A stretch of 64,000 bases of DNA from assembly GCF_006546625.1 (NCBI RefSeq), contig NZ_VIAR01000003.1, positions 124,001-188,000 of the forward strand. Direction: 5' to 3'. The translations under genes and the position numbers were made by a program. Shown in pieces: positions 27,898-36,713 of the stretch. Below the pieces are notes generated by a model. The model searched no databases, was not told the origin of the DNA, and worked only from the letters and a program-made list of their open reading frames with translations. This DNA is from Haloflavibacter putidus (GTDB lineage Bacteria; Bacteroidota; Bacteroidia; Flavobacteriales; Flavobacteriaceae). The stretch's first letter is position 1. Every line of letters begins with the position of its first letter.

Positions 27898-28540
27898 GTC
27901 GGTTTAGCTGTAGCTGAAAAATTAATTCTATAAAAAATAAAGGGCAATTTCCATAAACTCTAATTAACTTAAACTTTTACCCTACTAATGCTTTATGAAT
28001 CAAACTTCTTTTAAGGTTTTTACGGAAAAAACTATCTGAAAAAATTTGGATAAAGTAGATGATTTTTGGCTTTCGCCGGCTTTTTTTCTATTGGTGAAAG
28101 AAGGAGAAGTGAAGTTAGTGGCGCAATAGTACCATAATGCAAGAGCCTATACGTTAAGTGTTTCGGCTAGACAAAATCCGGTAGAAATAACCGAAATGTC
28201 TTCCAACTACTCACTTTTATTTTTGAAATACGAGCTTCAAGAAATGCGGAAAATGTCTTAGCTCAATCTCGTATTCTTTCTTTAAAGGGTTGGGCTATGC
28301 CTTCGCTAAGCTGAATAAGCAGAGTTTTATTTTTAGTTATTTTCTCAACTCTTTGGCACTGGTAATATTGCCATGAACTATTTCAACTTCGTCTTTAAAC
28401 GAAGCAATTTTTTTTAACGGCTTTTGATGGTTTTTCATCAAAAACAGTTAGTCGCCATTTGTCTCGGGAAACTAAGTGTTTTGGAACTTCATTTCTAAGG
28501 AAAAACTATTTTGCAAGTAAAATTACAGCGGAAAAATAAA
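27898..28540. other. intergenic debris with small coding remnants
   Basis: This 640-base gap holds broken frames. At about 28062-28260 the plus strand reads FWLSPAFFLLVKEGEVKLVA, then a stop, then a 35-codon piece ending in YSLLFLKYELQEMRK, suggestive of the sensor half of an AraC-type regulator. On the minus strand at about 28335-28415 a piece reads KKIASFKDEVEIVHGNITSA. This resembles the start of an NAD(P)-binding NmrA-like protein. Neither has a full-length frame. A TTTTACGGAA variant of the common 10-mer is at about 28018. Confidence 0.35.
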
Positions 28541-28541
28541 A

Positions 28542-28577
28542 AACCCGTCTTGGCGATTATGCAGACGAGTTTTTTTA
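28542..28577. terminator. bidirectional terminator between ATPase and TonB receptor
   Basis: AACCCGTCT (28542-28550) pairs with AGACGAGTT (28563-28571) with one mismatch. It is preceded by an A-rich run and followed by a T-run, in the gap between convergent genes. Confidence 0.7.
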
Positions 28578-28598
28578 CAGAAATACTATTCTCTTCTT

Positions 28599-30692
28599 TT
28601 AAAAATCGTAGGTTATAAATATTGAGAAATTTCTACCTGGATCATTAATAGGAACATTTTCAAAACCGGCTTGATTTATATACGAATAGTTTAAATGATT
28701 GTGGTAGGTCTTATCAAAGACGTTTAAAACTGCCAATCCAATATCCAAATTATTCCACGGTTTAAAGCCACCTCGAATATCTAGTAAACTATAACCAGGC
28801 GTGCTTTCTTCGCCAAAAGATTGTGCAATATCATCTTGCTCAGAAGTAATATTATAATCTACTTGTGCCCAATACTTTTCTTTTTCCATTCCTAAACTTA
28901 GTTGGGTGGTAAGTGGTGGAGTTAAAGCAATAGCTTCATCTAAATCTTTGTTTTTGGTGTATACGTAAGCAATTTCCGCCCCAGCGAAAAAATCTTTGTA
29001 GAAACCTACGCGTATATTTGCTTCTAAACCAGTTTTATAGGCATCGTCTATGTTTATAAAACGTTTTACTTCTTGGGGTGGCATCATGGGCATAAATTTC
29101 TTGTCTAAACTTGGGTCTATTACCGCGGCAATGTAATTTTCGTATTTAGAATAATAGGCAGATAGGCCGTAAGAAAGTTCATTAAAAATACCTTCAAAAT
29201 TCTGTCTTCCTTTTAAGCCCAATTCTATTTGGTTGTTAACTTCTGCATCTAAATACGGATTGCCAACATATTCGTGTCCGTCCATCCCCACAGAAAAATG
29301 ATTAATATACCGCTCTATCATACTTGCAGAGCGCACGCCGCGACCTATGGCTAATTCCAGATTATGTTTTTCACCTAAATCTTGCTGCAAAGAGATATTT
29401 CCTGAAAAGTTATGCTCCTCTGTTTGGTCTAAATTTGGGTAAAGTTCTTTAAAATCTTCGGCTGGTGCTTGGCTTTCGGCAAGAACCAAATCATAACGTA
29501 CGCCGGCAGTTAGAGAAGTTTGATTACTGAATTTATACCTGCCTTCTATAAAATAACCAAAATCGTTAATATAAGAATCTTGCCAAATAGCATCTGTAAA
29601 ATACATTGGCTCCGGTAAAATTTCTCCTTGCATATTGCGCTTTACTTTACGGTTACGATCACCTTCTCTGCTAATTAAAAGCGCATCTACGCCCGTATAT
29701 AAAGTGAGTTGGCTGGCAGGTTTTAAAGTAAATTCTACTTTACCGCCGGCTGTATGCGACTCTACCGGCGAAACTGCTTCGGTACTCATTGCCATTGGCC
29801 GGTCTAAATTACTCATCACGTGATCTACATAAGAATAATAAACCTTTGCAGTAATTTTACGAACAAACGGACTCACATATTTATAGTTATAATCTAACGA
29901 GAGTGTAGAACTGTTGTCTTCTTCTGTGTCCATCATCAAACCGGCGTGCAAAATATCGCGCCCAAAAGATTGTTGCCATTTTGCACTTATTTCCTGATTG
30001 TTAGAGAGCTTATAGCCTATTCCTAAATCATAATCTATGGTTCTGAAAGAAGAAGGAATTTCGTTGCCATCGCCATCTTCATAATTGCCAAAATCGCGAT
30101 AAGCAATTCCGCCAGAGAGCTTAAATTTTTCGGTAACTTGGCTTAAACTTATACTTCCTACAAAAGCATTGGCATTGGTTTCATAGCCGGAGCTTACACT
30201 TCCGTGGAAACCTTCGTTATTATAATTTGCCGGTTCGCTTACAAAATTAATAATACCGCCAAAAGTTGCGCCGTAGCGAACCGAAAACGGCCCTTTTATT
30301 ACTTCAACTTCCTTAATATCGTCTGGATTAACGTGGCTGGTAATTGGGTCCATACGGCTGGGACAAGAATTCATGGTTTTTGTTCCGCCATTAAATTGAA
30401 TATTTAATTGCTCATATTGCGCCGCTCTAAACGAAGGATCTATCGAGTAACTGCCGCGTTTTATAAGATGAAATCCGTTTAAATCTCTAAACAAATCTGT
30501 TACGTTCTTGGGTTGTACCACTTTTTTGGTCAAGTCTACTTTTTGCTTGATCATAAGCGGTTGGGTAATTATCCGGCCTTTTAACATAACCGGTTCTAAG
30601 GTGTTTACTTTTGTGGTATCTGTTGGGGTAACTTGGGCTGCTGCGTTTAAACAAAACGCCATACTTAGCAACCCGAAAAAAATATTTTTCAT
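28599..30692 (-). CDS. TonB-dependent receptor, copper-receptor-like (OprC/NosA type)
   Basis: A 697-residue outer-membrane receptor with signal peptide (MKNIFFGLLSMAFCLNAAAQ), an N-terminal plug and a 22-strand-type barrel ending in aromatic F (FSIFITYDF). The plug contains TKTMNSCPSRMDPITSHVNP followed by EVEVIKGPFSVRYGATFGGI. The first segment resembles the CxxRMDPPTSY block of the copper receptors OprC and NosA, and exposed Met-rich loops (MPMMPP, LMMDTEE) also occur. I infer copper or another soft metal as ligand. It lies downstream of a Cys/His-rich small exported protein on the same strand, probably in one operon. Confidence 0.85.
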   Translation of the reverse strand: MKNIFFGLLSMAFCLNAAAQVTPTDTTKVNTLEPVMLKGRIITQPLMIKQKVDLTKKVVQPKNVTDLFRDLNGFHLIKRGSYSIDPSFRAAQYEQLNIQFNGGTKTMNSCPSRMDPITSHVNPDDIKEVEVIKGPFSVRYGATFGGIINFVSEPANYNNEGFHGSVSSGYETNANAFVGSISLSQVTEKFKLSGGIAYRDFGNYEDGDGNEIPSSFRTIDYDLGIGYKLSNNQEISAKWQQSFGRDILHAGLMMDTEEDNSSTLSLDYNYKYVSPFVRKITAKVYYSYVDHVMSNLDRPMAMSTEAVSPVESHTAGGKVEFTLKPASQLTLYTGVDALLISREGDRNRKVKRNMQGEILPEPMYFTDAIWQDSYINDFGYFIEGRYKFSNQTSLTAGVRYDLVLAESQAPAEDFKELYPNLDQTEEHNFSGNISLQQDLGEKHNLELAIGRGVRSASMIERYINHFSVGMDGHEYVGNPYLDAEVNNQIELGLKGRQNFEGIFNELSYGLSAYYSKYENYIAAVIDPSLDKKFMPMMPPQEVKRFINIDDAYKTGLEANIRVGFYKDFFAGAEIAYVYTKNKDLDEAIALTPPLTTQLSLGMEKEKYWAQVDYNITSEQDDIAQSFGEESTPGYSLLDIRGGFKPWNNLDIGLAVLNVFDKTYHNHLNYSYINQAGFENVPINDPGRNFSIFITYDF

Positions 30693-30768
30693 CGGTTTAT
30701 TTTTAACAATAAGAGGTGATGCCGTAAAAAATTACAGCTTTAAAATAACTAGAAATACGAAAGTTAAA

Positions 30769-31149
30769 TTACCCGATGGGCGGATGAAATATTTGAGTTT
30801 GCAAAAGGTGTTGGTAATGGTCTTGATGCACCCAATTTACTTTATTAGAACGAACTTGAAGTAGGTTCAGCGTAAATAAATTGGTGTTTTCATAAAAGAA
30901 AAAAGCCTCTTTCCAGTCGGTTACGGCTGCGGGAATATCTTTTTGATCGTGATTGTTTTCTGCTGCTAATTTGGTAAGGTAGCATTTACCGTTACAATTT
31001 AATTCTGGCTTATCTGTGTTTTCGCAAAATTGCGCTACAAAACTGGAATTGGCTCCAAAATAATAGCCATACGCCATAGAAAATTTGGTGCTGTTTATTA
31101 TAACCAGCGAAACCAGAAGACAGGCACTTATTTGTTGCAATTTTTTCAC
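30769..31149 (-). CDS. small exported Cys-containing protein, probable metal-handling partner
   Basis: A 126-residue protein with GTG start and a hydrophobic leader (LLVSLVIINSTKFSMAYG). The mature part has CENTDKPELNCNGKCYLTKL, with cysteines suited to metal binding or a disulfide, and a His-containing end (HQDHYQHLLQTQIFHPPIG). I recognise the CNGKCYL pattern only as recurring in small Bacteroidota proteins near TonB metal receptors; the function is unknown. A TATCTTTG box lies four bases upstream of the start, so the transcript may be nearly leaderless. The downstream neighbour is the copper-receptor-like TonB protein, 76 bases away. Confidence 0.7.
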   Translation of the reverse strand: MKKLQQISACLLVSLVIINSTKFSMAYGYYFGANSSFVAQFCENTDKPELNCNGKCYLTKLAAENNHDQKDIPAAVTDWKEAFFFYENTNLFTLNLLQVRSNKVNWVHQDHYQHLLQTQIFHPPIG

Positions 31150-31153
31150 AGAA

Positions 31154-31161
31154 CAAAGATA
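31154..31161 (-). promoter_or_regulatory. TAnnTTTG promoter box upstream of small Cys-rich gene
   Basis: On the minus strand the sequence is TATCTTTG, matching the Bacteroidota -7 consensus, immediately upstream of the GTG start. No matching -33 TTG was found at the usual spacing. Confidence 0.5.
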
Positions 31162-31228
31162 AGGGTGGGTTAGAGATTGCTCTATGATTTTTATCAGTAA
31201 AAAGCTAACTTTTTAAACCCGGGAAAGT

Positions 31229-31813
31229 CTATTTTGGTAAAAAGTAAATAAATAATTCTTTTCCTTGCCTTGGCGGAATAGAGTTATAGGCGGTTTCTAA
31301 CTTTTTAAAAGAAAAGTGGTTTTTAAAATACTCTTTGTATAATGCTTTGTTGCCGCCAAACGGGGGTTTGGTTTCATTTAAGGGCGCATCAAACAAAAGA
31401 CCGACTAACTTGCCATCATCTGCTAACAAATCGTGCATTTTTTCTACGTATTTTTTCCGTAAAGAGGGATCTAAAGCGCAGAAAAAGGTTTGTTCTAAAA
31501 TCAAATCGTATTGACCTTTCAGCTTAAAAAAATCTTTTTGAATTAAATTCTCTTTCGGGAAATTAGGTTCGCGTTGCAATAAATTTTCAAACGGAACGGC
31601 AGAAATATCTACCACAAAGACATTTTTAAAACCTTGTTTAAAAAGATATTCTGCTTCGTAAGAATTACCACCCCCGGGAATTAAAATTTTTAAATCTTTA
31701 TTCTCTAATTGGTCAATATATTCTTTTATGGGTGTAGCAACGTAGCCAATATCCCAACCCATATCTTGGTTTTGATATTTGCCGGTCCAAAAATCTTGAT
31801 CAAAACTTTGCAT
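31229..31813 (-). CDS. TPMT-family SAM-dependent methyltransferase
   Basis: A 194-residue cytosolic methyltransferase of the thiopurine S-methyltransferase class. Family blocks: FWTGKYQNQDMGWDIGYVATP near the N-terminus (W-x-x-R/K-x5-GWD), ILIPGGGNSYEAEYLFKQG as the SAM-binding loop, and YDLILEQTFFCALDPSLRKKY in the middle. The natural substrate is unknown (thiols, halides and metalloids are known for relatives). Its ATG overlaps the stop of the rhodanese gene in a TAATG, so the two are translationally coupled; a sulfur-related role is plausible. Confidence 0.85.
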   Translation of the reverse strand: MQSFDQDFWTGKYQNQDMGWDIGYVATPIKEYIDQLENKDLKILIPGGGNSYEAEYLFKQGFKNVFVVDISAVPFENLLQREPNFPKENLIQKDFFKLKGQYDLILEQTFFCALDPSLRKKYVEKMHDLLADDGKLVGLLFDAPLNETKPPFGGNKALYKEYFKNHFSFKKLETAYNSIPPRQGKELFIYFLPK

Positions 31814-32181
31814 TATTCAGACCAATTCATATAACCGCCTTCTAAATCGTATATTTCCGTAAAACCCATATCTACCAGTATTTTAGCAGCTTTCTGACTT
31901 CTGTTACCAGAGCGGCAATACAAATAAACCGGCTCGTCTTTATCTAATTTTCCGGCATATTTTCTAAAAGCATCTTTTTCAAAATAATTCAGCAATTTTG
32001 CATCGGCAATATGGCCTTCGGCATATTCTTTTGGCGTGCGTACATCCAATAATTGTATGTTATTATCTTTAATTGCTTCCGCAAAGTTATCTTTTCCTAA
32101 GATAGTAATAGCGTCTTTTTTCTGCGCGTTTCCCACAAAAACAAAGCATATAAGTAAGAGAGAATTCAATAATAATTTCAT
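31813..32181 (-). CDS. exported single-domain rhodanese
   Basis: A sulfurtransferase-like protein with signal peptide (MKLLLNSLLLICFVFVGNAQ). The start is taken at ATG 32181 because the signal peptide begins there; the frame is open to 32226. The domain has LLDVRTPKEYAEGHIADAK and the active-site loop YCRSGNRSQKAAKIL with the catalytic Cys. It is periplasmic by prediction. It is coupled to the downstream TPMT-like methyltransferase by a 1-base overlap. Confidence 0.85.
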   Translation of the reverse strand: MKLLLNSLLLICFVFVGNAQKKDAITILGKDNFAEAIKDNNIQLLDVRTPKEYAEGHIADAKLLNYFEKDAFRKYAGKLDKDEPVYLYCRSGNRSQKAAKILVDMGFTEIYDLEGGYMNWSE

Positions 32182-32328
32182 AGCTATTTTATTTTTTTCA
32201 AATTTACGGAAATTTTTCAATAGCAAAAAACAAACGGAATAGTCTTTGCATCAAATAATTACATAAATAAAAACGCAATTTTTTATATAAATTGACGTTC
32301 TTTGCAGTATAAATTTAAAAAGCAAACG

Positions 32329-33024
32329 ATGAAGAAATTTTTAATGATTTTTTTTATGGCCTTAACGGTCGTAGCCTGTTCATCTGACGATGACAACCAA
32401 ATTACTCCAGAAAATAATGATGACAATCCCAACAATCCGCCACAAGAAGAAGTAGTGGTTACCGAGGGCAGTTTAGCATTACGTGCAACTTTGGAAGAAA
32501 TTAAAGACTTTGCAAACTTAAGAGCGCAAACCGATTTGTGTTTCAATTTTGATTATCCTATCAATTTAGAATACAACAATGGGACTACAGAAAGTATTAC
32601 AGATTATGAAGCTTTGTTAACCGCACTTTTAGAAGAAACGCAAACCGAGCATATTACCGGAATAGAATTTCCGTTTACGGTAATTCAAGAGTCTGGCAAT
32701 ACCGTAATCAATTCTGAAGCAGAGTTTCAAACCTTGGTTGCAGACTGCAATTATGATATTGTAAGTGTGCAAGATGTAGTAGTTGCGACGCAATTTTGTT
32801 TTGAAGTAAATTATCCTGTAACCATGTATGTTAATGAAGATACGCCAACGTTTAACAACCAAAGTGAAGTAGAAGCGTATTTTGGTGGTGATATTACCAA
32901 TATAGAAGTTTTAGGATTTGATTATCCGTTTTCGGTTACCTTAACGGAAACAAACGAAGAGCTTCAAATAGAAGACGATTATGCCGTAGTAAATTTAATA
33001 AACAATATTTGTGGCATAAATTAG
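32329..33024 (+). CDS. surface lipoprotein with two related domains, hypothetical
   Basis: A 231-residue lipoprotein. The start is set at ATG 32329 (MKKFLMIFFMALTVVACSS); the frame opens at 32302. The lipobox VVAC is followed by SSDDDN, an acidic tail typical of the flavobacterial signal for outer-leaflet display. An Asn/Pro/Asp-rich linker leads to two similar halves, CFNFDYPINLEYNNGTTES and CFEVNYPVTMYVNEDTPTF, each preceding a Phe-rich FPF/YPF strand, so the protein arose by internal duplication. Conserved Cys in each half may pair. The function is unknown. Confidence 0.75.
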   Translation: MKKFLMIFFMALTVVACSSDDDNQITPENNDDNPNNPPQEEVVVTEGSLALRATLEEIKDFANLRAQTDLCFNFDYPINLEYNNGTTESITDYEALLTALLEETQTEHITGIEFPFTVIQESGNTVINSEAEFQTLVADCNYDIVSVQDVVVATQFCFEVNYPVTMYVNEDTPTFNNQSEVEAYFGGDITNIEVLGFDYPFSVTLTETNEELQIEDDYAVVNLINNICGIN

Positions 33025-33101
33025 AAGCGACCTTAAAATTTTGTAAAGCTTTTGTTTTACGAATAAATTTCGCTTATCTTGGGATTTAAGAATTACCAAA
33101 A

Positions 33102-33134
33102 AAAGGAGGCAATGTGAAATTCGCCTCTTTTTTT
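33102..33134 (+). terminator. intrinsic terminator of the lipoprotein gene
   Basis: AAAGGAGGC (33102-33110) pairs with GCCTCTTTT (33123-33131, one G-T) and is followed by more T. It overlaps the first bases of the longer GreA-like frame, supporting the later ATG at 33153. Confidence 0.65.
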
Positions 33135-33152
33135 CGGTTAAAACCGAAGATT

Positions 33153-33650
33153 ATGAGTAGAGGATTTGTAAAAGAAGACGACCAAGAAGAAGCACCAATT
33201 ATACCGCCAAGAGCAGCTTTGCCAGATGGCGTGACCAATTATGTAACACCACAAGGTCTAAAATCTTTGCAAGAAGAACGTAAAGAACTAGAAAATGAAC
33301 GCGCAAACTTATCTTCTGAAAACGAAACCGAGCGTCGCCGCGCAGCAATGTTAATAGATGGTAAACTTAACTTGTTGGTAGATCGTTTAAGTTCTGCTCA
33401 AGTAATCTCGGCCACAGATCAACCAAAAGACGAAGTTAGGTTTGGAGCATTGGTAAAATTTAAAATGAACGGAAACATTCAGAAATTTCAAATAGTTGGC
33501 GTAGACGAAGCAGATGTAAAAAAACAAAAAATTGCTTTTACCGCGCCAATTGCCAAGGCTCTAAACGGTAAAAAAGTAGGGGAGGAAGTTACTTTTAAAC
33601 TGGGTGACGAAAACAGAAAAATAGAAATTTTAGAAATCTCTTATCCATAA
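33153..33650 (+). CDS. GreA/GreB-family transcription elongation factor homologue
   Basis: A 165-residue protein with a coiled-coil N-terminus (LQEERKELENERANLSSENE) and a C-terminal FKBP-like GreA/B domain (VRFGALVKFKMNGNIQKFQI, IAFTAPIAKALNGKKVGEEV). GreA proteins bind RNA polymerase through the secondary channel and stimulate transcript cleavage. The N-terminal PPRAALPDGVTNYVTPQG is the GreB-like lead seen in Bacteroidota. ATG 33153 is preferred over 33114 because the terminator of the upstream gene occupies 33102-33134. The next gene begins 3 bases after its stop. Confidence 0.85.
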   Translation: MSRGFVKEDDQEEAPIIPPRAALPDGVTNYVTPQGLKSLQEERKELENERANLSSENETERRRAAMLIDGKLNLLVDRLSSAQVISATDQPKDEVRFGALVKFKMNGNIQKFQIVGVDEADVKKQKIAFTAPIAKALNGKKVGEEVTFKLGDENRKIEILEISYP

Positions 33651-33652
33651 AA

Positions 33653-34117
33653 ATGAAAGTAGATAATCTACAACAAGGTTATTTTGGTATTGGTATTCAA
33701 AACGGCAAAACCCCCGAAAATTTGGGGGTTTTATGGCGTTCTGCACAAAATCTTGGCGCGAGTTTTATTTTTACCATTGGCAATCGCTACCAAAAACAAG
33801 CATCAGACACGCATAAAGCCGTTGGCGCTTTACCCTATTTTCATTACGATACCTTTACGGAATTTTACAAACACTTGCCCAAAAGTGCTTTGTTAATTGG
33901 CGTAGAGTTAACCGAAACTGCAGAAGCTTTAGAAAGTTTTAAACATCCGCGGCGGGCTGTTTATTTACTGGGTGCAGAAGATCACGGCCTGAGTAAAGAA
34001 GCCATAGAAAAATCGCATAGATTGATAAGATTTCATTCCAGATTAAGTCTCAATGTTTCGGTAGCGGGCAGCATTGTTATGTACGACCGCAATACAAAAG
34101 GCACGCACGTTTATTAA
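33653..34117 (+). CDS. SpoU/TrmH-family RNA 2'-O-methyltransferase
   Basis: A 154-residue SPOUT-fold methyltransferase. Motif 1 is NLGVLWRSAQNLGASFIFTIG, motif 2 VYLLGAEDHGLS and motif 3 LSLNVSVAGSIVMYDR, which together form the trefoil-knot SAM site with the catalytic Arg/Asn/Ser positions. Its size fits short TrmL/TrmH-like enzymes acting on tRNA; the exact nucleotide cannot be read. It starts 3 bases after the GreA-like gene, in the same operon. Confidence 0.87.
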   Translation: MKVDNLQQGYFGIGIQNGKTPENLGVLWRSAQNLGASFIFTIGNRYQKQASDTHKAVGALPYFHYDTFTEFYKHLPKSALLIGVELTETAEALESFKHPRRAVYLLGAEDHGLSKEAIEKSHRLIRFHSRLSLNVSVAGSIVMYDRNTKGTHVY

Positions 34118-34297
34118 GAAATTTGCACCGAGTTTTACTTTTGCTTTAGGTGTCAAAATTAAAAATTCAGAACTTATTTCTTAAACGCAAATACTCGTGT
34201 GCTGAATAAAATTTAATTTACTGCTAAACTAATTCAAGTATAACAACTTCTTAACAGCACTTTTATTGACTTTTGTGTAGCTTGAAAATAAAAAATT

Positions 34298-35296
34298 ATG
34301 AATCAAGTTATTTTACTGAATGAACGACCAAAAGGCGAACCCAACGACGAAACTTTTCGGTTTACCGAAGAAAAAAAACCAACACCACAAGAAGGTGAGG
34401 TGCTTTTAAAAACAAAATATGTTTCTGTAGATCCGTATTTACGCGGAAGAATGCGCGATGAAAAATCATATATCGAGCCATTTGAAGTTGGCAAACCTAT
34501 TAATTCGCTTATAATTGCTGAGGTTGTTGCTTCAAAAAATAAAAACTTACAGGAAGGCGATTTTGTTTCGGGTATGTTATCTTGGAAACAATACCAAACT
34601 TCTAAAGGCGAAAACTTACAAAAAGTAGATGCAGATAAAGCGCCGCTTACTGCCTATTTAAGCATTTTAGGAATGACAGGTTTAACCGCTTATTTTGGCT
34701 TGCTAGATATAGGAAAACCAAAAGAAGACGAAACCGTTTTAGTTTCTGGAGCAGCCGGCGCCGTAGGAAGTGCAGTTGGTCAGATTGCTAAAATTAAAGG
34801 CTGTAAAGTAATTGGCATTGCCGGAAGCGACGAAAAAATAGAAATGATAAAAGAGAAGTTTGGTTTTGATGCAGGCATAAATTACAAGACGACTTCTAAT
34901 ATGAAAAAAGCCATTGCCGAAAAAGCGCCAAGCGGCGTAGATATTTATTATGACAATGTTGGCGGCGAAATTTTAGATGCTGCTTTGGCTAATATTGCAC
35001 GTAATGGGCGTATAATAAATTGTGGGGCAATCTCTTTATATAATTCTACTGAAACGCCAACCGGACCGCGGGTAGAAACTACTTTAATTAAAAAAAGCGT
35101 TTTGATGAAAGGTTTTACCGTAGGCGATTACCAAGAGCGTTTTAATGAAGGTATGCAAGAAATGGCCAAATGGTTACAAGCAGATAAATTAGAATTTGAA
35201 GAAACTATAATAGACGGTTTTGATGCTATTCCTAAGGCTTTTATGGGCTTGTTTTCGGGAGAAAATAAAGGAAAAATGCTGGTAAAAGTTTTTTAA
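34298..35296 (+). CDS. MDR-family NADP-dependent oxidoreductase (PTGR/CurA-like)
   Basis: A 332-residue zinc-free medium-chain reductase, expected to reduce alpha,beta-unsaturated carbonyls with NADPH. The N-terminus VILLNERPKGEPNDETFRF is the class hallmark. The NADP-binding loop is VLVSGAAGAVGSAVGQIAKIKGC, followed by IYYDNVGGEILDAAL. The end DAIPKAFMGLFSGENKGKML is also typical. A decayed relative lies at 12367-12592. It is convergent with the next gene (3-base gap). Confidence 0.9.
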   Translation: MNQVILLNERPKGEPNDETFRFTEEKKPTPQEGEVLLKTKYVSVDPYLRGRMRDEKSYIEPFEVGKPINSLIIAEVVASKNKNLQEGDFVSGMLSWKQYQTSKGENLQKVDADKAPLTAYLSILGMTGLTAYFGLLDIGKPKEDETVLVSGAAGAVGSAVGQIAKIKGCKVIGIAGSDEKIEMIKEKFGFDAGINYKTTSNMKKAIAEKAPSGVDIYYDNVGGEILDAALANIARNGRIINCGAISLYNSTETPTGPRVETTLIKKSVLMKGFTVGDYQERFNEGMQEMAKWLQADKLEFEETIIDGFDAIPKAFMGLFSGENKGKMLVKVF

Positions 35297-35299
35297 TTT

Positions 35300-36568
35300 T
35301 TACCGATCTTTTATTTTTTCTATAGCATTTTGAATGGTTTTATCGGGTTCTATAATGTTGTTTTTGCCCCAAAATTCAGGATCTCGAAAACCGGAAATAT
35401 CATCTGTCATCACCACCGAAGGTTTTATATATCCGTCGGTTTTTTTAAGGTTTTTGATATTTTTCTCTTCTTTGGTAATCATCATTTCGCTACTAATCGT
35501 ATAGCGAGAGTTGAATAGTTTTTTATCCCAATTTACTTTTACTTTTAACATAGCTTTACCGTAGCTATAATGCCACTTACCGTTTTCAGCAATATAATTT
35601 ACTACATAATGGGTTTCTAAAGGTGTAACTTGAGAATTACTTGGTTTTCGATAAACCAAAAAATCTGTTGCAGCAGCTTCATCATCTACATTTAGTTTAT
35701 AATCTGCTTTTACGAGACTATAAGTTTCTGCATCTATATAAAGTTTACCGTAATACCAAACATCGTTTTTATTGGTGTCTTCAAATCTTACAACGTGAAC
35801 ATAACGTCCGTAAAGCGATGTTGGTTTTTTTAGACTGAATTTGTAATTATTTATACTTCTATCGTAAAATAAATAATCTGGATATTTCATCAAATCTAGA
35901 TATAGAGTAGAATAGGGCCCGCCGCGCAGTTTAATGGCTAGAGTGTCTAAACGCGAATAATCTGTATACTTACGCGCTTTTTTTATCGCAATATTTTCTT
36001 TGTTCCAAGAACGGTAAGGGCGTTTTTTTAGGCTTACCACCGCTTCAGATAGCGATACATTCTGGTTACCACGCTTTACGGTTTCTCTATAAAAAGCGGT
36101 ATAAAGAGCATCTTTTTTTAAATAATTTACATCTCGTTTACTAAGCATTTTTTGTACTAAGCCTTGGGCATTACTTGCTTGGTATATTTTTACCGCTTCT
36201 AGACTCTCTGCTTTAGAACCGCGTTTTCGTAAAAAAACCTGCATATTTTCTTCCGTAAAGTAATTTAAAGCAACAGATTTGCTTTGGTAACCAATTTTTG
36301 AAGTAGTTACCGTGGCATTTTTAATACTGTTCGGGATTTTTAAAGAAAATCTGCCTTCGCTATTGCTAATACTTGATATTTGCTGATTTTCGACTTGTAA
36401 AACCGCTCCGGCAATGGCTTCTTCCTTAGCGGCATCTAAAACAATACCTTTATATTCTGTATATGTACTATCTTGCTGAAAAGCATACAAGCAATTTGCA
36501 GACAGTAAAAAAATTAAACTGAAAATAATATAATAATATCTTTTATTTATACAGCGTTTTGATAGCAT
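35300..36568 (-). CDS. exported protein with CarboxypepD_reg-like domain
   Basis: A 422-residue protein with an N-terminal hydrophobic leader (YYIIFSLIFLLSANCLYAFQ). Residues about 38-115 form a carboxypeptidase regulatory-like beta-sandwich (YKGIVLDAAKEEAIAGAVLQ, SNSEGRFSLKIP). The remaining 300 residues resemble the DUF5686-type outer-membrane-associated region of Bacteroidota proteins (DALYTAFYRETVKRGNQNVS, VWYYGKLYIDAETYSLVKAD). The role is unknown, probably at the cell envelope. It is monocistronic; a CTTTACGGAA copy lies inside at 36251. Confidence 0.75.
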   Translation of the reverse strand: MLSKRCINKRYYYIIFSLIFLLSANCLYAFQQDSTYTEYKGIVLDAAKEEAIAGAVLQVENQQISSISNSEGRFSLKIPNSIKNATVTTSKIGYQSKSVALNYFTEENMQVFLRKRGSKAESLEAVKIYQASNAQGLVQKMLSKRDVNYLKKDALYTAFYRETVKRGNQNVSLSEAVVSLKKRPYRSWNKENIAIKKARKYTDYSRLDTLAIKLRGGPYSTLYLDLMKYPDYLFYDRSINNYKFSLKKPTSLYGRYVHVVRFEDTNKNDVWYYGKLYIDAETYSLVKADYKLNVDDEAAATDFLVYRKPSNSQVTPLETHYVVNYIAENGKWHYSYGKAMLKVKVNWDKKLFNSRYTISSEMMITKEEKNIKNLKKTDGYIKPSVVMTDDISGFRDPEFWGKNNIIEPDKTIQNAIEKIKDR

Positions 36569-36688
36569 AGTAGTAGGGTTTTACCTTATCAATATACTGA
36601 ATTTTAGCCACTAACAAAAGTTAATTTTTTCTGTTTTTTGTATAAAATGGAATTAGCTTTTATTCTTTCCGTAAAGTTTATTTTGTTT

Positions 36689-36696
36689 TATTTTTG
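36689..36696 (+). promoter_or_regulatory. TAnnTTTG promoter box before hemolysin III gene
   Basis: TATTTTTG matches the Bacteroidota -7 consensus and lies 17 bases upstream of the ATG at 36714. A CTTTACGGAA copy (minus orientation) at 36667-36676 lies just upstream of it. Confidence 0.5.
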
Positions 36697-36713
36697 CATA
36701 AAGAATAAAAAAA

